A stretch of DNA of 64,000 nucleotides from contig NZ_CP028271.1 in assembly GCF_009914055.1 (NCBI RefSeq), positions 1,984,001 to 2,048,000 on the forward strand. The letters run 5' to 3'. Both the position numbers and the translations under genes were made by a program. The DNA is from Mixta intestinalis. GTDB taxonomy: Bacteria; Pseudomonadota; Gammaproteobacteria; Enterobacterales; Enterobacteriaceae. Shown in pieces: positions 53,123-61,236 of the stretch. Each line of letters starts with the position of its first letter. Within the stretch, counting starts at the first letter, position 1. A model generated the notes under the pieces. That model ran no database searches. It had not been told where the DNA came from and saw only the letters and a list, made by a program, of their open reading frames with translations.

Positions 53123-54029
53123 CAGTTACCTCCTCCGCTTCAAAATTTTCAGCATAATATTTAACTAAATGGAAAATTATTTATAAGAATTTGTTCTGTC
53201 TTTTTTTATAAAGGGATATTGCCCTTTTCTTATTTGCTCTCACAACAATTTTCCCTGAGCCACCCACACTTGTTGCAGCATAAAAATTATCTGACTCTGT
53301 TTCCGAGCTAAAAAAGTGAGGTGCTGTGGTTTCGGTCTAAACCTGACTGTAGCCCTGTTAAAGTTGAGCAACCGAGTTTATCGTAAACCATTTCAGGCTT
53401 ATTTCCATCATTAACGTCATGTTCACATGACAATTAAGTTAATCTATATCTTTTTATTTAACAGCCCAACATTAAAAAGAAAATTTTTCAAATAATTTTC
53501 TATGCGAAAAATCATCTAAGGCACTTTCTGTTAAAGGTAGCGTAGCAGTAATACAAGCTAACATTAATAGAGCCCTTTTTATTACGCCTGATGATTATAA
53601 ATTCCTGCATAGCTAAAATATTATACAGAAGACATTAAAAGTATCCGCAAGGTTAATTCATTGCCAGAAATTCCTGCCTGCTAATTTAAATTACCCCCTG
53701 AATAAACGCTTTTTCATGTCAATAACGTTACGGCACTCACAAAATTTCAAACATAAATAAATTAGCCAGATTCGCTCAATCCTCAACAACGATTATAATT
53801 TATCTACCACAACGCCTTCATTTTTTTCTGTAAAAAATATCTGCACGGCTCAATTCGTACCACTATAGTTTTAACGTTTTAATAAAATTAAACTTATCTA
53901 ATTAACATTATAAAAAACGTGAGCCGTCTCTTCCCGTTCTTATTCTCAGCGCCAGTTTTCCGACGCGGCTGGCCGTAGCAGAAAGGTTTCCCCTCCCGCG
54001 CAGCGCTAGTTTTATTTTTATCTGCCGGA
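53123..54029. other. AT-rich gene-poor region up to the prophage
   Basis: This 907-base stretch has no frame I would call a gene on either strand. The first 800 bases are AT-rich with many short poly-A/T runs; the last 100 bases before the prophage are more GC-rich and end at the insertion site. Any host gene that the prophage interrupts is not recognisable from this side. Confidence 0.5.
54025..54029. repeat. Target-site pentamer at the prophage left end
   Basis: CCGGA directly precedes the TGTATTG prophage terminus. Mu-type transposition duplicates five bases and prefers NYSRN, which CCGGA fits at every position. The second copy should follow the right end, outside this window. Confidence 0.75.
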
Positions 54030-54053
54030 TGTATTGATTCACTAGAGGTACGA
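54030..54053 (+). other. Prophage left end with transposase site L1
   Basis: TGTATTGATTCACTAGAGGTACGA corresponds to Mu TGTATTGATTCACTTGAAGTACGA with three differences. It is the left attachment end cut by MuA; L1 begins a few bases inside. Confidence 0.92.
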
Positions 54054-54145
54054 CATTAAACCGGGATCAGATTGGAGGTTACGGGAACTGGTGGGACGTA
54101 GGGCTGGTGGGGCTTGGGCTGCTCAGATGCCTGGGATTTGCACCT

Positions 54146-54168
54146 CAGCGATGAAATACGACAAATTT
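54146..54168 (+). other. Probable transposase site L2
   Basis: The segment with GATGAAATACGACAAA fits the 22-bp MuA-end consensus (ending RYRCGAAAR). Its offset from the terminus (about 117) is close to that of Mu L2 (about 111). Confidence 0.65.
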
Positions 54169-54182
54169 CAAAAGTCAGGGAT

Positions 54183-54206
54183 TTGATTCACTTTATGCGC
54201 GACTTT
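54183..54206 (+). other. Probable transposase site L3
   Basis: TTGATTCACTTTATGCGCGAC repeats the L1 core (TTGATTCACT then CGAC) almost exactly, at offset about 153 from the terminus; Mu L3 lies near 150. Same orientation as L1. Confidence 0.75.
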
Positions 54207-54378
54207 TTAAAAGAACCTCATACGCGCTTTAATACCGTTTAAAAACACTTCAAGGCTGGTAACAATGCTGCTTGACTGGCCTGACTTCGGTCAAAAAACA
54301 CTCATCAAAAAGAAGTATTTTGCACGCCACTTATTAACTCGTTCGGGGTATTCGTGGTGTGGCCTGTTATCCTCACTG

Positions 54379-54939
54379 TTAACCAGCCTTTTTCTGTGTC
54401 TTATGTGGTTCCTGTTCTGGCGCTACAGGGCCGCCCTGTTTAGCGATGCCGTGCTTAGCCAAAATCTCTCTACGTTCTTCTTCGGGAAGAGCTTCAAACA
54501 TTATGGCGGTATTAATAGCTGACTGAGAAAGCTCCGGGATGGCCTGCATACCGGCTTCTTTGCCCCCTAATAGGGCTTTCTTACCATTCTCCTGGAACGC
54601 TCTTACAATAGCAGCTAGTTCATGCCCTGACAGAGATTTTCGAATCATTCCCCACCATTGTTCTAACTCGGCCTGAGTCGCTGTGGTAGCGCGTTCATCT
54701 TGAGGCTCTTCTCCCGTCACCAGCCATTCAATAGAACGACCAGAAGCCTCTGCAATCGCCGGAAGCTTATCAATCCCTGGATAGCTTTTACCTGCCAGAT
54801 AATTTCGAATTACTGTTTCAGAAAGCCCGCACTTTTTAGCGAACGCTGAATTGGACTCACCATCCATAGCCTCTCTAAGCCTCTCACCGAAGTGAACTAT
54901 CTCACCAGAACGAAAAGTTTGATTTGCTTTTTTGCTCAT
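54379..54939 (-). CDS. Phage repressor (Mu c-position, XRE/cI-type)
   Basis: The 186-residue protein is the lysogeny repressor by position (leftward, between the left end and ner) and by its N-terminal helix-turn-helix (about 17-70, FGERLREAMDGESNSAFAKKCGLSETVIRNYLAGKSYPGIDKLPAIAEASGRSIEWLVTGE). The C-terminal half (LPEEERREILAKHG) is not a peptidase domain, so SOS-type self-cleavage is not evident. Mu c itself is 196 residues with a different DNA-binding domain; this one resembles cI-like repressors of Mu relatives. Confidence 0.87.
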   Translation of the reverse strand: MSKKANQTFRSGEIVHFGERLREAMDGESNSAFAKKCGLSETVIRNYLAGKSYPGIDKLPAIAEASGRSIEWLVTGEEPQDERATTATQAELEQWWGMIRKSLSGHELAAIVRAFQENGKKALLGGKEAGMQAIPELSQSAINTAIMFEALPEEERREILAKHGIAKQGGPVAPEQEPHKTQKKAG

Positions 54940-55011
54940 AATACAACCTATTTTAAGGCTAACTTGCTGTTTAAATAGAAATAAAGCGCTATTTTTTCCG
55001 ACAATAGCACC

Positions 55012-55107
55012 TCGAAATAAAATTCGATTTCCTGTTTACATTCGAACTTTAAGGCGATATCTTATGCTCGAACCGGTAACCGTTAACGGCTACCGATAGC
55101 GGTAACC
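55012..55107. promoter_or_regulatory. Repressor/Ner operator region with symmetric repeats
   Basis: Between the repressor and ner are CGAA-ATAAAA-TTCG (55012-55025), TTCGAA (55041-55046) and another CTCGAA (55067-55072), roughly 27 bases apart, and a pair of GGTAACC repeats (55075-55081 and 55101-55107) around a GTTAAC. The first set brackets the early promoter and suits the repressor; the second lies at the ner leader. Assignment is inference. Confidence 0.5.
55035..55063 (+). promoter_or_regulatory. Early lytic promoter (Pe)
   Basis: TTTACA (55035-55040), a 17-base spacer and TATCTT (55058-55063) form a good sigma-70 promoter pointing into ner, A and B. It occupies the place of Pe in Mu. 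Confidence 0.75.
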
Positions 55108-55122
55108 CATAAGGATTGCACG

Positions 55123-55371
55123 ATGTCAGTTAAAAACCAAGTTCAAGACTGGCACGCGGAGCAGGTAAAAGCCGCCATTCGCATGAAAGGTAAGACGCTC
55201 GCACAATTATCTCGCGAAGCCGGACTGAACCCTGACACCATGCGTAATGTGCTCCGCTGCCATATCCCTCGTTACGAGGCGATCATTGCAAATTATCTGG
55301 AAGTCTCACCGGCTCTGATTTGGCCGAGTCGGTATTCGGAGGTAGGGAAATGCAGACAACTCAATGGGTAA
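55123..55371 (+). CDS. ner: Ner, Mu-type DNA-binding negative regulator
   Basis: The 82-residue protein is of the Ner/Nlp/SfsB winged-helix group: DWHAEQVKAAIRMKGKTLAQLSREAGLNPDTMRNVLRCHIPRYEAIIANYLEVSPALIWPSRY. In Mu it shuts off early transcription and the repressor promoter during lytic growth. AAGGA lies before the ATG. Its 3' end overlaps the transposase gene by 22 bases. Confidence 0.93.
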   Translation: MSVKNQVQDWHAEQVKAAIRMKGKTLAQLSREAGLNPDTMRNVLRCHIPRYEAIIANYLEVSPALIWPSRYSEVGKCRQLNG

Positions 55372-57353
55372 CAGTACAGGAGTGCGTGGGGTTATCTGGT
55401 TTCCCTGTTAGCCCGGCTAATATCCGCCGCAAGCTTGAAGGGCTGGTTTGTGGCCGTAACGAACTTTTCCGCAAACGCCAGGGCTCAAAAGCTGTAGAGT
55501 ATCGCCTTGATGCCCTTCCCGTTGAGGCCCGCGCCGAGCTGCTGCTAAAGCAGGGTGTTGTTGAAACCAGCCAGGGCGTGATTGAGCTTGCCCGCCCGGC
55601 GTCATCCTCCCTGGACTCAGAGCGGCGTGCACTGTGGCAGCGCTGGGATGCGGCCAGTGATTCACAGCGTCAGCTCGCTGAACGCTGGCACCCTGTGGTT
55701 ATGCTGGCCGACGAACTGATCGCGAGCGGCATCACTGCAAAAACGGCCTTTCAGACTGCGGCCAGTCGTTATGACGTCAGCGCAGCGTCGCTGCGGGATA
55801 AGTATTACCGGGTACAAAAATACGCAAAGGCTGACTGGGTCGCTGTTCTGATTGACCGGCGCGGCGGCGCGAAGCATGAATCAAAACAGGCTGGCTTTGA
55901 TGACGACGCCTGGCAGTTCCTGCTGGCCGATTACCTCCGCCCCGAGCAACCGGCATTCCGCAAATGCTATGAACGCCTGGAGCTAGCGGCACGTGAGCAC
56001 GGCTGGACGATTCCCTCCTATTCAACCGCGTACCGGCGTGTACAGCAAAACGTGGACAAAACAATGGCCGTGGCCTGCCGTCAGGGCGAGCATGCGCTGA
56101 TGCACCTGCTCCCGACTCAGCGCCGTACGGTTGAGCACCTGAACGCCCTGCAATGGATTAATGGTGATGGCTATCAGCACAACGTCTTTGTGCGCTGGTT
56201 TAACGGCGAGATATTGCGCCCTAAAACCTGGTTCTGGCAGGACGTTAAAACCCGGAAAATCGTTGGTTTCCGCTGTGATGTGAGTGAAAACACTGACTCC
56301 ATTCGCTTGAGCTTTATGGACGTCATTAAGAAGTACGGCATCCCGGAAGATTTCCACATCACTATAGATAACACCCGCGCAGCGGCTAACAAATGGCTGA
56401 CCGGCGGCGTTAAAAACCGCTACCGATTTAAAGTGCGCGAGGACGACCCGACCGGGCTTTTTCCGCTGATTGGCGCCACCATCCACTGGACAAGCGTTGT
56501 TGCTGGCAAGGGCTGGGGCCAGGCAAAACCCATCGAGCGCGCCTTCGGTGTTGGTGGCATGGAGGAATACGTTGATAAGCATCCGGCGCTGTCTGGCGCG
56601 TACACCGGCCCGAACCCGATGGCAAAACCCGACAACTACGGCTCCAGAGTGATTGAGGCCGAACAGTTTCTGGAGATTCTGGCCGAGGGCGTGGCGATGT
56701 TTAATGCGAAGGTCGGGCGCCAGACTGAAATATGCGCGGGCCAGCTTTCCTTTGACCAGGCTTTCGAGCGGGAATTTCCAAAAACCATCGTCCGCAAGCC
56801 TACGGCAGAGCAGTTGCGCCTGTTCCTGCTGCCAGCGGAGGCCGTTACAGTCAACCGCAAGGGGGAGTTCGCCCTCACCGCAGGCGGTACGCTGCGTGGC
56901 GCCAAAAACGTTTACCACAATATGGCGCTGATGAATGCCGATATTCGCAAGGTTGTAGTCCGTTTTGACCCGCAGAACCTGCACGGCAACGTTTTCTGCT
57001 ACACACTGGACGGTAAATTTATCTGTGAGGCCGCGTGTATCACGCCTGTAGCGTTCAATGACACTCAGGCCGGGCGTGAGCACTCCCGCCAGCAAAAACG
57101 GCTTAAAAAGGCAACTGACGCCGCTATTGCAGCCCAGAAGCAGAAAGACGCACTGGAGATATCCGAGCTTATGCCCCGCCTGGCCGAGCCGGAAGCGCCG
57201 GAATCCCGTGTTGTTGCCGTATTCCGCCCCCAGACGCACGGCAATACCGCAATAGCGCACGCAGTTGACGAGGAATCACTGCCTGATAACGACGAATATC
57301 TGAATAATTCGCTGGATATTCTCGAATTAAATAAACGCAAAGACATTATTTAA
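55350..57353 (+). CDS. MuA-type DDE transposase
   Basis: The 667-residue protein (Mu A 663) cuts the phage ends and joins them to target DNA for integration and replication. It has an N-terminal Mu-type DNA-binding domain (WVTVQECVGLSGFPVSPANIRRKL), end-binding helical domains, then the RNase H-fold core. The catalytic triad is Asp273 (INGDGYQ), Asp340 (ITIDNTRA) and Glu396 (KPIERAFG), each offset by four from Mu D269, D336, E392. The C-terminal region contains the MuB/ClpX contact. I chose the ATG at 55350 after GGAGGTAGGG; the longer frame begins inside ner. Confidence 0.95.
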   Translation: MQTTQWVTVQECVGLSGFPVSPANIRRKLEGLVCGRNELFRKRQGSKAVEYRLDALPVEARAELLLKQGVVETSQGVIELARPASSSLDSERRALWQRWDAASDSQRQLAERWHPVVMLADELIASGITAKTAFQTAASRYDVSAASLRDKYYRVQKYAKADWVAVLIDRRGGAKHESKQAGFDDDAWQFLLADYLRPEQPAFRKCYERLELAAREHGWTIPSYSTAYRRVQQNVDKTMAVACRQGEHALMHLLPTQRRTVEHLNALQWINGDGYQHNVFVRWFNGEILRPKTWFWQDVKTRKIVGFRCDVSENTDSIRLSFMDVIKKYGIPEDFHITIDNTRAAANKWLTGGVKNRYRFKVREDDPTGLFPLIGATIHWTSVVAGKGWGQAKPIERAFGVGGMEEYVDKHPALSGAYTGPNPMAKPDNYGSRVIEAEQFLEILAEGVAMFNAKVGRQTEICAGQLSFDQAFEREFPKTIVRKPTAEQLRLFLLPAEAVTVNRKGEFALTAGGTLRGAKNVYHNMALMNADIRKVVVRFDPQNLHGNVFCYTLDGKFICEAACITPVAFNDTQAGREHSRQQKRLKKATDAAIAAQKQKDALEISELMPRLAEPEAPESRVVAVFRPQTHGNTAIAHAVDEESLPDNDEYLNNSLDILELNKRKDII

Positions 57354-57380
57354 ACCGAATTTAAATAACTGGAGTTAATT

Positions 57381-58322
57381 ATGGTGAATATTACCGATAT
57401 TCGCGCAGGCCTGCGCACGCTCGTTGATGCCGGTCGCGCTACTTACGCTCAGGTGGCCCGTGAAACCGGAATCAGCTCCGGCACAATCAGCGGCTTCATG
57501 AACGATAAATATAATGGCGATAATGAGCGCGTTGCTACCACGCTGGCCCGCTGGATTGAGAACCAGAACGCCGCCTCAGAGCTGCCGGAGCCGCCGCGCT
57601 TTATAGAAACCTACACGTCACGGCAAATCTGGACGTCCATGCGCTTTGCCCGCCTCACTGAGAGCATCGCTGTTATCTGTGGTAACCCCGGTGTGGGTAA
57701 AACCGCCGCCGCCCGCGAATATTGCCGCTCAAACGACAACGTGTGGATGATTACGATCACCCCGTCTTGTGCCAGCGTTCTTGAATGCCTGACCGAGCTG
57801 GCGTATGCGCTGGGGATGAATGACGCCCCTCGCCGAAAAGGCCCGTTGTCCCGCGCCCTGCGCCGCCGCCTGGACGGTACGCAGGGGCTGGTCATTATCG
57901 ATGAATCTGACCACCTGCAAATCGAAGCGCTGGAGGAACTGCGTTTACTCCAGGAGTCTGCGGGAATCGGCCTGGTGTTGATGGGGAATCACCGTGTTTA
58001 TTCCAATATGACCGGCGGTAACCGCACCGTCGAATTTGCCCGCTTATTTTCCCGTATTGCAAAACGCACGGCGATAAATAAGACCAAAAAAGCGGACGTT
58101 AATGCCATTGCCGATGCCTGGCAGATTACCGGCGATAGCGAACGCCAGCTATTACAGGCTATTGCTCAAAAACCGGGGGCGCTGCGCATTCTGAATCATG
58201 CCCTGCGCCTTGCCGCAATGACGGCTCACGGTAAAGGTGAACGCATCAACGAGGGTTATTTGCGTGATGCATTCAGGGATTTAGATCTGGATGTCGATAT
58301 TGGCTCGTTGTTGAGGGGATAA
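57381..58322 (+). CDS. MuB-type AAA+ ATPase, target-DNA activator
   Basis: The 313-residue protein binds target DNA with ATP and directs MuA to it, giving target immunity. It has an N-terminal helix-turn-helix (about 20-45, TYAQVARETGISSGTISGFMNDKY), Walker A GNPGVGKT (residues 101-108), Walker B LVIIDESD with Asp174 first, and the C-terminal B domain (TAHGKGERINEGYLRDAFRDL). It starts 27 bases after the transposase. Confidence 0.95.
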   Translation: MVNITDIRAGLRTLVDAGRATYAQVARETGISSGTISGFMNDKYNGDNERVATTLARWIENQNAASELPEPPRFIETYTSRQIWTSMRFARLTESIAVICGNPGVGKTAAAREYCRSNDNVWMITITPSCASVLECLTELAYALGMNDAPRRKGPLSRALRRRLDGTQGLVIIDESDHLQIEALEELRLLQESAGIGLVLMGNHRVYSNMTGGNRTVEFARLFSRIAKRTAINKTKKADVNAIADAWQITGDSERQLLQAIAQKPGALRILNHALRLAAMTAHGKGERINEGYLRDAFRDLDLDVDIGSLLRG

Positions 58323-58324
58323 CA

Positions 58325-58564
58325 ATGATTATCGAAAAAATCGCTGAACACATAAGCATGGCAGAAGCGGCGCAGGACTGGCTGCGACAGCGTGGTAGCC
58401 GTGTAACTGATATTCGCGTTTTTATGCGCCGTCCGCTGCTTGAGATTGCCTGCCCGCCTGCGGAACTGGTGCAGCGCGCCACCCGAATTATTGAACGTTG
58501 TGAAACCGGCACCCGCTCCGTGTGGATTGCCAGCCTGAATGATTGCCAGATTATCTGGCGCTAA
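58325..58564 (+). CDS. Hypothetical early phage protein, 79 residues
   Basis: I do not recognise the family. The small protein has an N-terminal helix (IIEKIAEHISMAEAAQDWLRQRG) and a compact alpha/beta-looking remainder. It begins two bases after the MuB stop, so translation is probably coupled. It occupies the Mu semi-essential early region (kil/5 position). Confidence 0.7.
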   Translation: MIIEKIAEHISMAEAAQDWLRQRGSRVTDIRVFMRRPLLEIACPPAELVQRATRIIERCETGTRSVWIASLNDCQIIWR

Positions 58565-58581
58565 TTTAAAGGGAATCAAAG

Positions 58582-58821
58582 ATGAAAATAGTAGCTTATG
58601 CCTGGGCATCAGGCTTAATCGAATTCGGTAAATCATGCCCGGACGGCGCGCTGCCCGTTCTGGTTGGTGACAATAAAGAAGTGCGCTCTGCGGTAAGCGT
58701 CCTGGCACGCCATTCCCGCACTAATGACGATCTGCTGGTGCCGGGAGTACCCGAAGCGGCAGACCAGAACGAGGCCGTAAAGGCCTTATCCCGATTCGCA
58801 AAAAGACTGAGAGAGTTTTAA
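58582..58821 (+). CDS. Hypothetical early phage protein, second 79-residue gene
   Basis: I do not recognise the family. The protein (MKIVAYAWASGLIEFGKSCPDGALPVLVGDNKEVRSAVSVLARH) is soluble, with a C-terminal basic helix. It is immediately upstream of gam, two bases apart, with AAAGGGAAT before its ATG. Confidence 0.7.
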   Translation: MKIVAYAWASGLIEFGKSCPDGALPVLVGDNKEVRSAVSVLARHSRTNDDLLVPGVPEAADQNEAVKALSRFAKRLREF

Positions 58822-58823
58822 TT

Positions 58824-59348
58824 ATGGCCAGTAAACCGAAACGCATTAAAAACGCTGCGGCGCTGTATGTTCCGCAAAGCCGCGAGGATGTTGTTCGCGA
58901 TATCCGTAAGCTTGGCGATGTTCAGCGTACTGTGGCCCGTATGCAAACGGAAATGAACGACAAAATCGCCGCTATTACGGAGGTCTATGCGGAGCAAATG
59001 AAGCCGCTTGAAGACGACTTCAAAATGCTTTCAGCAGGCATTCAAAGCTGGTGTGAAGCTAACCGCGATGACCTGACGAACAATGGAAAGGTTAAGTCAG
59101 CAAATCTGGTGACTGGTGATGTCTGCTGGCGAACTCGCCCACCCTCCGTCACCATTCGTGGCATGGACTCAGTTATGGAGACTCTGAAGCGACTGAAGCT
59201 TGAGCGTTTTATTCGCACCAAAGAGGAAATCAATAAAGAGGCCATTCTGAACGAGCCGACAGCAGTCATTGGAGTGGCAGGTATTAAAGTTAATTCGGGT
59301 ATTGAAGATTTTTCTATTATTCCGTTTGAACAAACGGCAGATATTTAA
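58824..59348 (+). CDS. gam: Gam, host-nuclease inhibitor (Ku-like)
   Basis: Gam binds double-strand DNA ends and protects them from RecBCD; it is structurally related to eukaryotic Ku. The 174-residue length equals Mu Gam. Family sequence KPKRIKNAAALYVPQSREDVVRDIRKLGDVQR and WRTRPPSVTIRGMDSVMETLKRL...FIRTKEEINKEAIL is clear. The N-terminal half is a long helix. A hairpin follows the gene. Confidence 0.94.
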   Translation: MASKPKRIKNAAALYVPQSREDVVRDIRKLGDVQRTVARMQTEMNDKIAAITEVYAEQMKPLEDDFKMLSAGIQSWCEANRDDLTNNGKVKSANLVTGDVCWRTRPPSVTIRGMDSVMETLKRLKLERFIRTKEEINKEAILNEPTAVIGVAGIKVNSGIEDFSIIPFEQTADI

Positions 59349-59386
59349 ATCAGCCTGAATTAATAAAAAACCAATTTTAGATTTTA

Positions 59387-59422
59387 TTCGGCGCAGCGCG
59401 TCAGGGACTCGTTCGCGCCGAA
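59387..59422. repeat. Hairpin between gam and the MazG-like gene
   Basis: TTCGGCGC pairs perfectly with GCGCCGAA (8 bp) across a 20-base loop. There is no T-run. It may set gam message levels relative to the downstream early genes. Confidence 0.5.
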
Positions 59423-59439
59423 TTCAGGAGAAATACACG

Positions 59440-59916
59440 ATGGAATTGAATAAAGCCAAAATTTATGACGCAGCTCTGGCCTGTTGGGGGTTTGATGCTC
59501 AGGTGTTAACCGTCGCGGAAGAATGCAGCGAACTGGCTGCGGCGACCACTCGTTTTATTAACCATAAGGCCAACGGGAATGCCGTAGCAGAAGAAGCAGC
59601 CGACGTTGAAATCATGATTGAACAGCTACGGCACAACGGTATGAATGACATGATTGAGCAGCAAAAAGCCCGGAAACTCACCCGCCTCGCCCAGCGTGTT
59701 GGCATTGAATCCGACCCCGTTAGTCCGTTTGCTCCTGCTGTCAGTGAGTTGCTGGCCGATGCTCGGGAACAGTTAGAAATGGCTGAGGCTCTGTATTGCG
59801 ATCCAAAGACCAGTAAGCGCCTGTCAGCGCATCGTGCGCGGATGGCGATCGGTCTGCTCATGCGCGCCGCTCAGGCGATGATTAGCGAGCAGCAGCGGGC
59901 GGAGGCGCGGCGATGA
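59440..59916 (+). CDS. MazG-like nucleotide pyrophosphohydrolase-domain protein
   Basis: The first 85 residues show the all-alpha NTP pyrophosphohydrolase pattern EECSELAAATTRFINHK then AEEAADVEIMIEQL (ExxE...ExxD metal ligands). Such enzymes hydrolyse nucleotide triphosphates; phage versions may remodel host nucleotide pools or (p)ppGpp signalling. The rest (about 90-158) is a helical extension ending ALYCDPKTSKRLSAHRARMAIGLLMRAAQAMI. The stop overlaps the next small gene (ATGA). Confidence 0.78.
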   Translation: MELNKAKIYDAALACWGFDAQVLTVAEECSELAAATTRFINHKANGNAVAEEAADVEIMIEQLRHNGMNDMIEQQKARKLTRLAQRVGIESDPVSPFAPAVSELLADAREQLEMAEALYCDPKTSKRLSAHRARMAIGLLMRAAQAMISEQQRAEARR

Positions 59917-60002
59917 AATATACCCCGTCCGCGCAGGCTTTTCTGTGGCTGCTGTTCGTTGGTGGTTCGTTCCTGGTCTATAAAATGGCGGTGATGTTAT
60001 GA
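59913..60002 (+). CDS. 29-residue single-segment membrane peptide
   Basis: MKYTPSAQAFLWLLFVGGSFLVYKMAVML has one hydrophobic segment (about residues 8-22). Its ATG overlaps the upstream stop as ATGA and its stop overlaps the next ATG the same way, so it lies exactly between two genes in a coupled chain. GGAGGCGCGGCG precedes the start. Function unknown; the exact junctions make chance unlikely. Confidence 0.6.
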   Translation: MKYTPSAQAFLWLLFVGGSFLVYKMAVML

Positions 60003-60439
60003 GCATTATTACTGAGATTAAATTGTTTATCCGGGCCAACGGCCCGGCTACCTGCCGCGATATTGCAGCGGCGGTTAATGCGGAGCCCCGCGACGTTATT
60101 CCCGTTCTGCGTAATGCCGTCGATCGCATGGCGCTGTCAGAGTGCAACGGGTTTTATGACCTGCTCTCCACCGAATCTCGCCGCCAGTCTTACAACTGGA
60201 TTGAAGGGTGTGCTCTGCCTGGCTGGGTTTATCGCCTGGCCCGAGGCCCGAGGACGTGCGAATCCATTGATGTCGTTGCCGAACTCAATTCAATAAAGCA
60301 GGAACAAGGATGGCCCCGCTTTATCTTCGCGAGTATTGATGTCCGGTTAAGCTGTTTTAAGTGCCTTTCAACAGGTGAGCTTGTAGACCGGTATGTACTC
60401 CGCTACATGCCACTGGATACAAGGGAGGCCAGATTATGA
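59999..60439 (+). CDS. Hypothetical early phage protein with winged-helix-like N-terminus
   Basis: The 146-residue protein begins IITEIKLFIRANGPATCRDIAAAVNAEPRDVIPVLRNAVDRMALSECNGFYDLL, a pattern typical of a winged helix-turn-helix. The C-terminal part has two Cys (LSCFKCLS) and no recognisable motif. Overlaps both neighbours by four bases (ATGA). It may be a phage regulator; not identified. Confidence 0.7.
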   Translation: MSIITEIKLFIRANGPATCRDIAAAVNAEPRDVIPVLRNAVDRMALSECNGFYDLLSTESRRQSYNWIEGCALPGWVYRLARGPRTCESIDVVAELNSIKQEQGWPRFIFASIDVRLSCFKCLSTGELVDRYVLRYMPLDTREARL

Positions 60440-61236
60440 TTGCTCAAAGGAATGATGACGAACTTCGCTGGAGAAATGATGCGATTAACTGCCTTATCCG
60501 GGCGATTAACGGTCAGGAGCTTAACGCTAATGAGGAATTTCTGCCTGATATGGTACGGGAGGCAATTCAGACTGTACGTAGCCAGCGCCATACGGTTCTG
60601 ATTCTGTCGGCGCGTCAGATTCTTGAGGCGGCTGAGTTTGCCGGGCTGGAGGTATCAGCAGACCTGCAAAGCGACGAACTGGACGACGAGTATTGCATCC
60701 GTACCGGCACCATTGCGGCAAGCCCTGGCGAAGGGCTGGAACAATATGAGGGGCTGCTCATTGAAGCCCTGCATTATCCTGAGGATGGCGCCGTTCCCCT
60801 GTCTGGTGAACAGCCGTTCAAAGAGTATGAACCGGTTATTGATGAAGGGTTTCTGCGTACAGCAGCAAAGTACAACGGCCTGGCTGGCACGCTCGCATCC
60901 CGGCTTCTGAGTGTTGCTGAGATTGGTCAATGGCTTGTTCGTGGAGACACCGGACTAAGTAGCGAAACAATGGCGGCCATCTGGCTCGGGGCCAAATCCG
61001 GGCGATTCAGTTTCCCGCGTGATCCTTCTGATTTTGGACGGTGCTGGCGCCTGGTTGAAAAGGTTCCGGCCATACGTAAGGCATTCCCAAGAATCTGCGC
61101 CGTTTATCCACCAATAGCGCCATACCTTGAAAACTGGGATGAGCTGTCACGGCTTTATGTCGCAGCGACAGAGCACGGTACGGGTAAAGCTCCTGAGCTT
61201 TATCAACGGATGATTGCCTTACGGGGGAACAAATAA
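60436..61236 (+). CDS. Hypothetical early phage protein, 266 residues
   Basis: I do not recognise the family. The first 70 residues resemble a small helical module (AINCLIRAINGQELNANEEFLPDMVREAIQTVRSQ), and the C-terminal half (SSETMAAIWLGAKSGRFSFPRDPSDFGRCWRLVEKVPAIRKAF...YVAATEHGTGKAPELYQRMIALRG) is soluble and helical. The latter resembles sequences in other phage early operons that cover core proteins of unknown role. ATGA overlap upstream and one-base overlap downstream (TAATG). Confidence 0.7.
   Translation: MIAQRNDDELRWRNDAINCLIRAINGQELNANEEFLPDMVREAIQTVRSQRHTVLILSARQILEAAEFAGLEVSADLQSDELDDEYCIRTGTIAASPGEGLEQYEGLLIEALHYPEDGAVPLSGEQPFKEYEPVIDEGFLRTAAKYNGLAGTLASRLLSVAEIGQWLVRGDTGLSSETMAAIWLGAKSGRFSFPRDPSDFGRCWRLVEKVPAIRKAFPRICAVYPPIAPYLENWDELSRLYVAATEHGTGKAPELYQRMIALRGNK

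Noticed and set aside
54265..54522. 85-codon frame with a hydrophobic stretch at the prophage left end
   Set aside because: It overlaps the repressor gene on the other strand by more than half its length, and the hydrophobic part is the reverse of repressor codons. No ribosome site.
56022..57260. 412-codon open frame antisense to the transposase gene
   Set aside because: It is a GC-rich shadow of the MuA gene, whose frame has intact catalytic residues; there is no ribosome site or family similarity.
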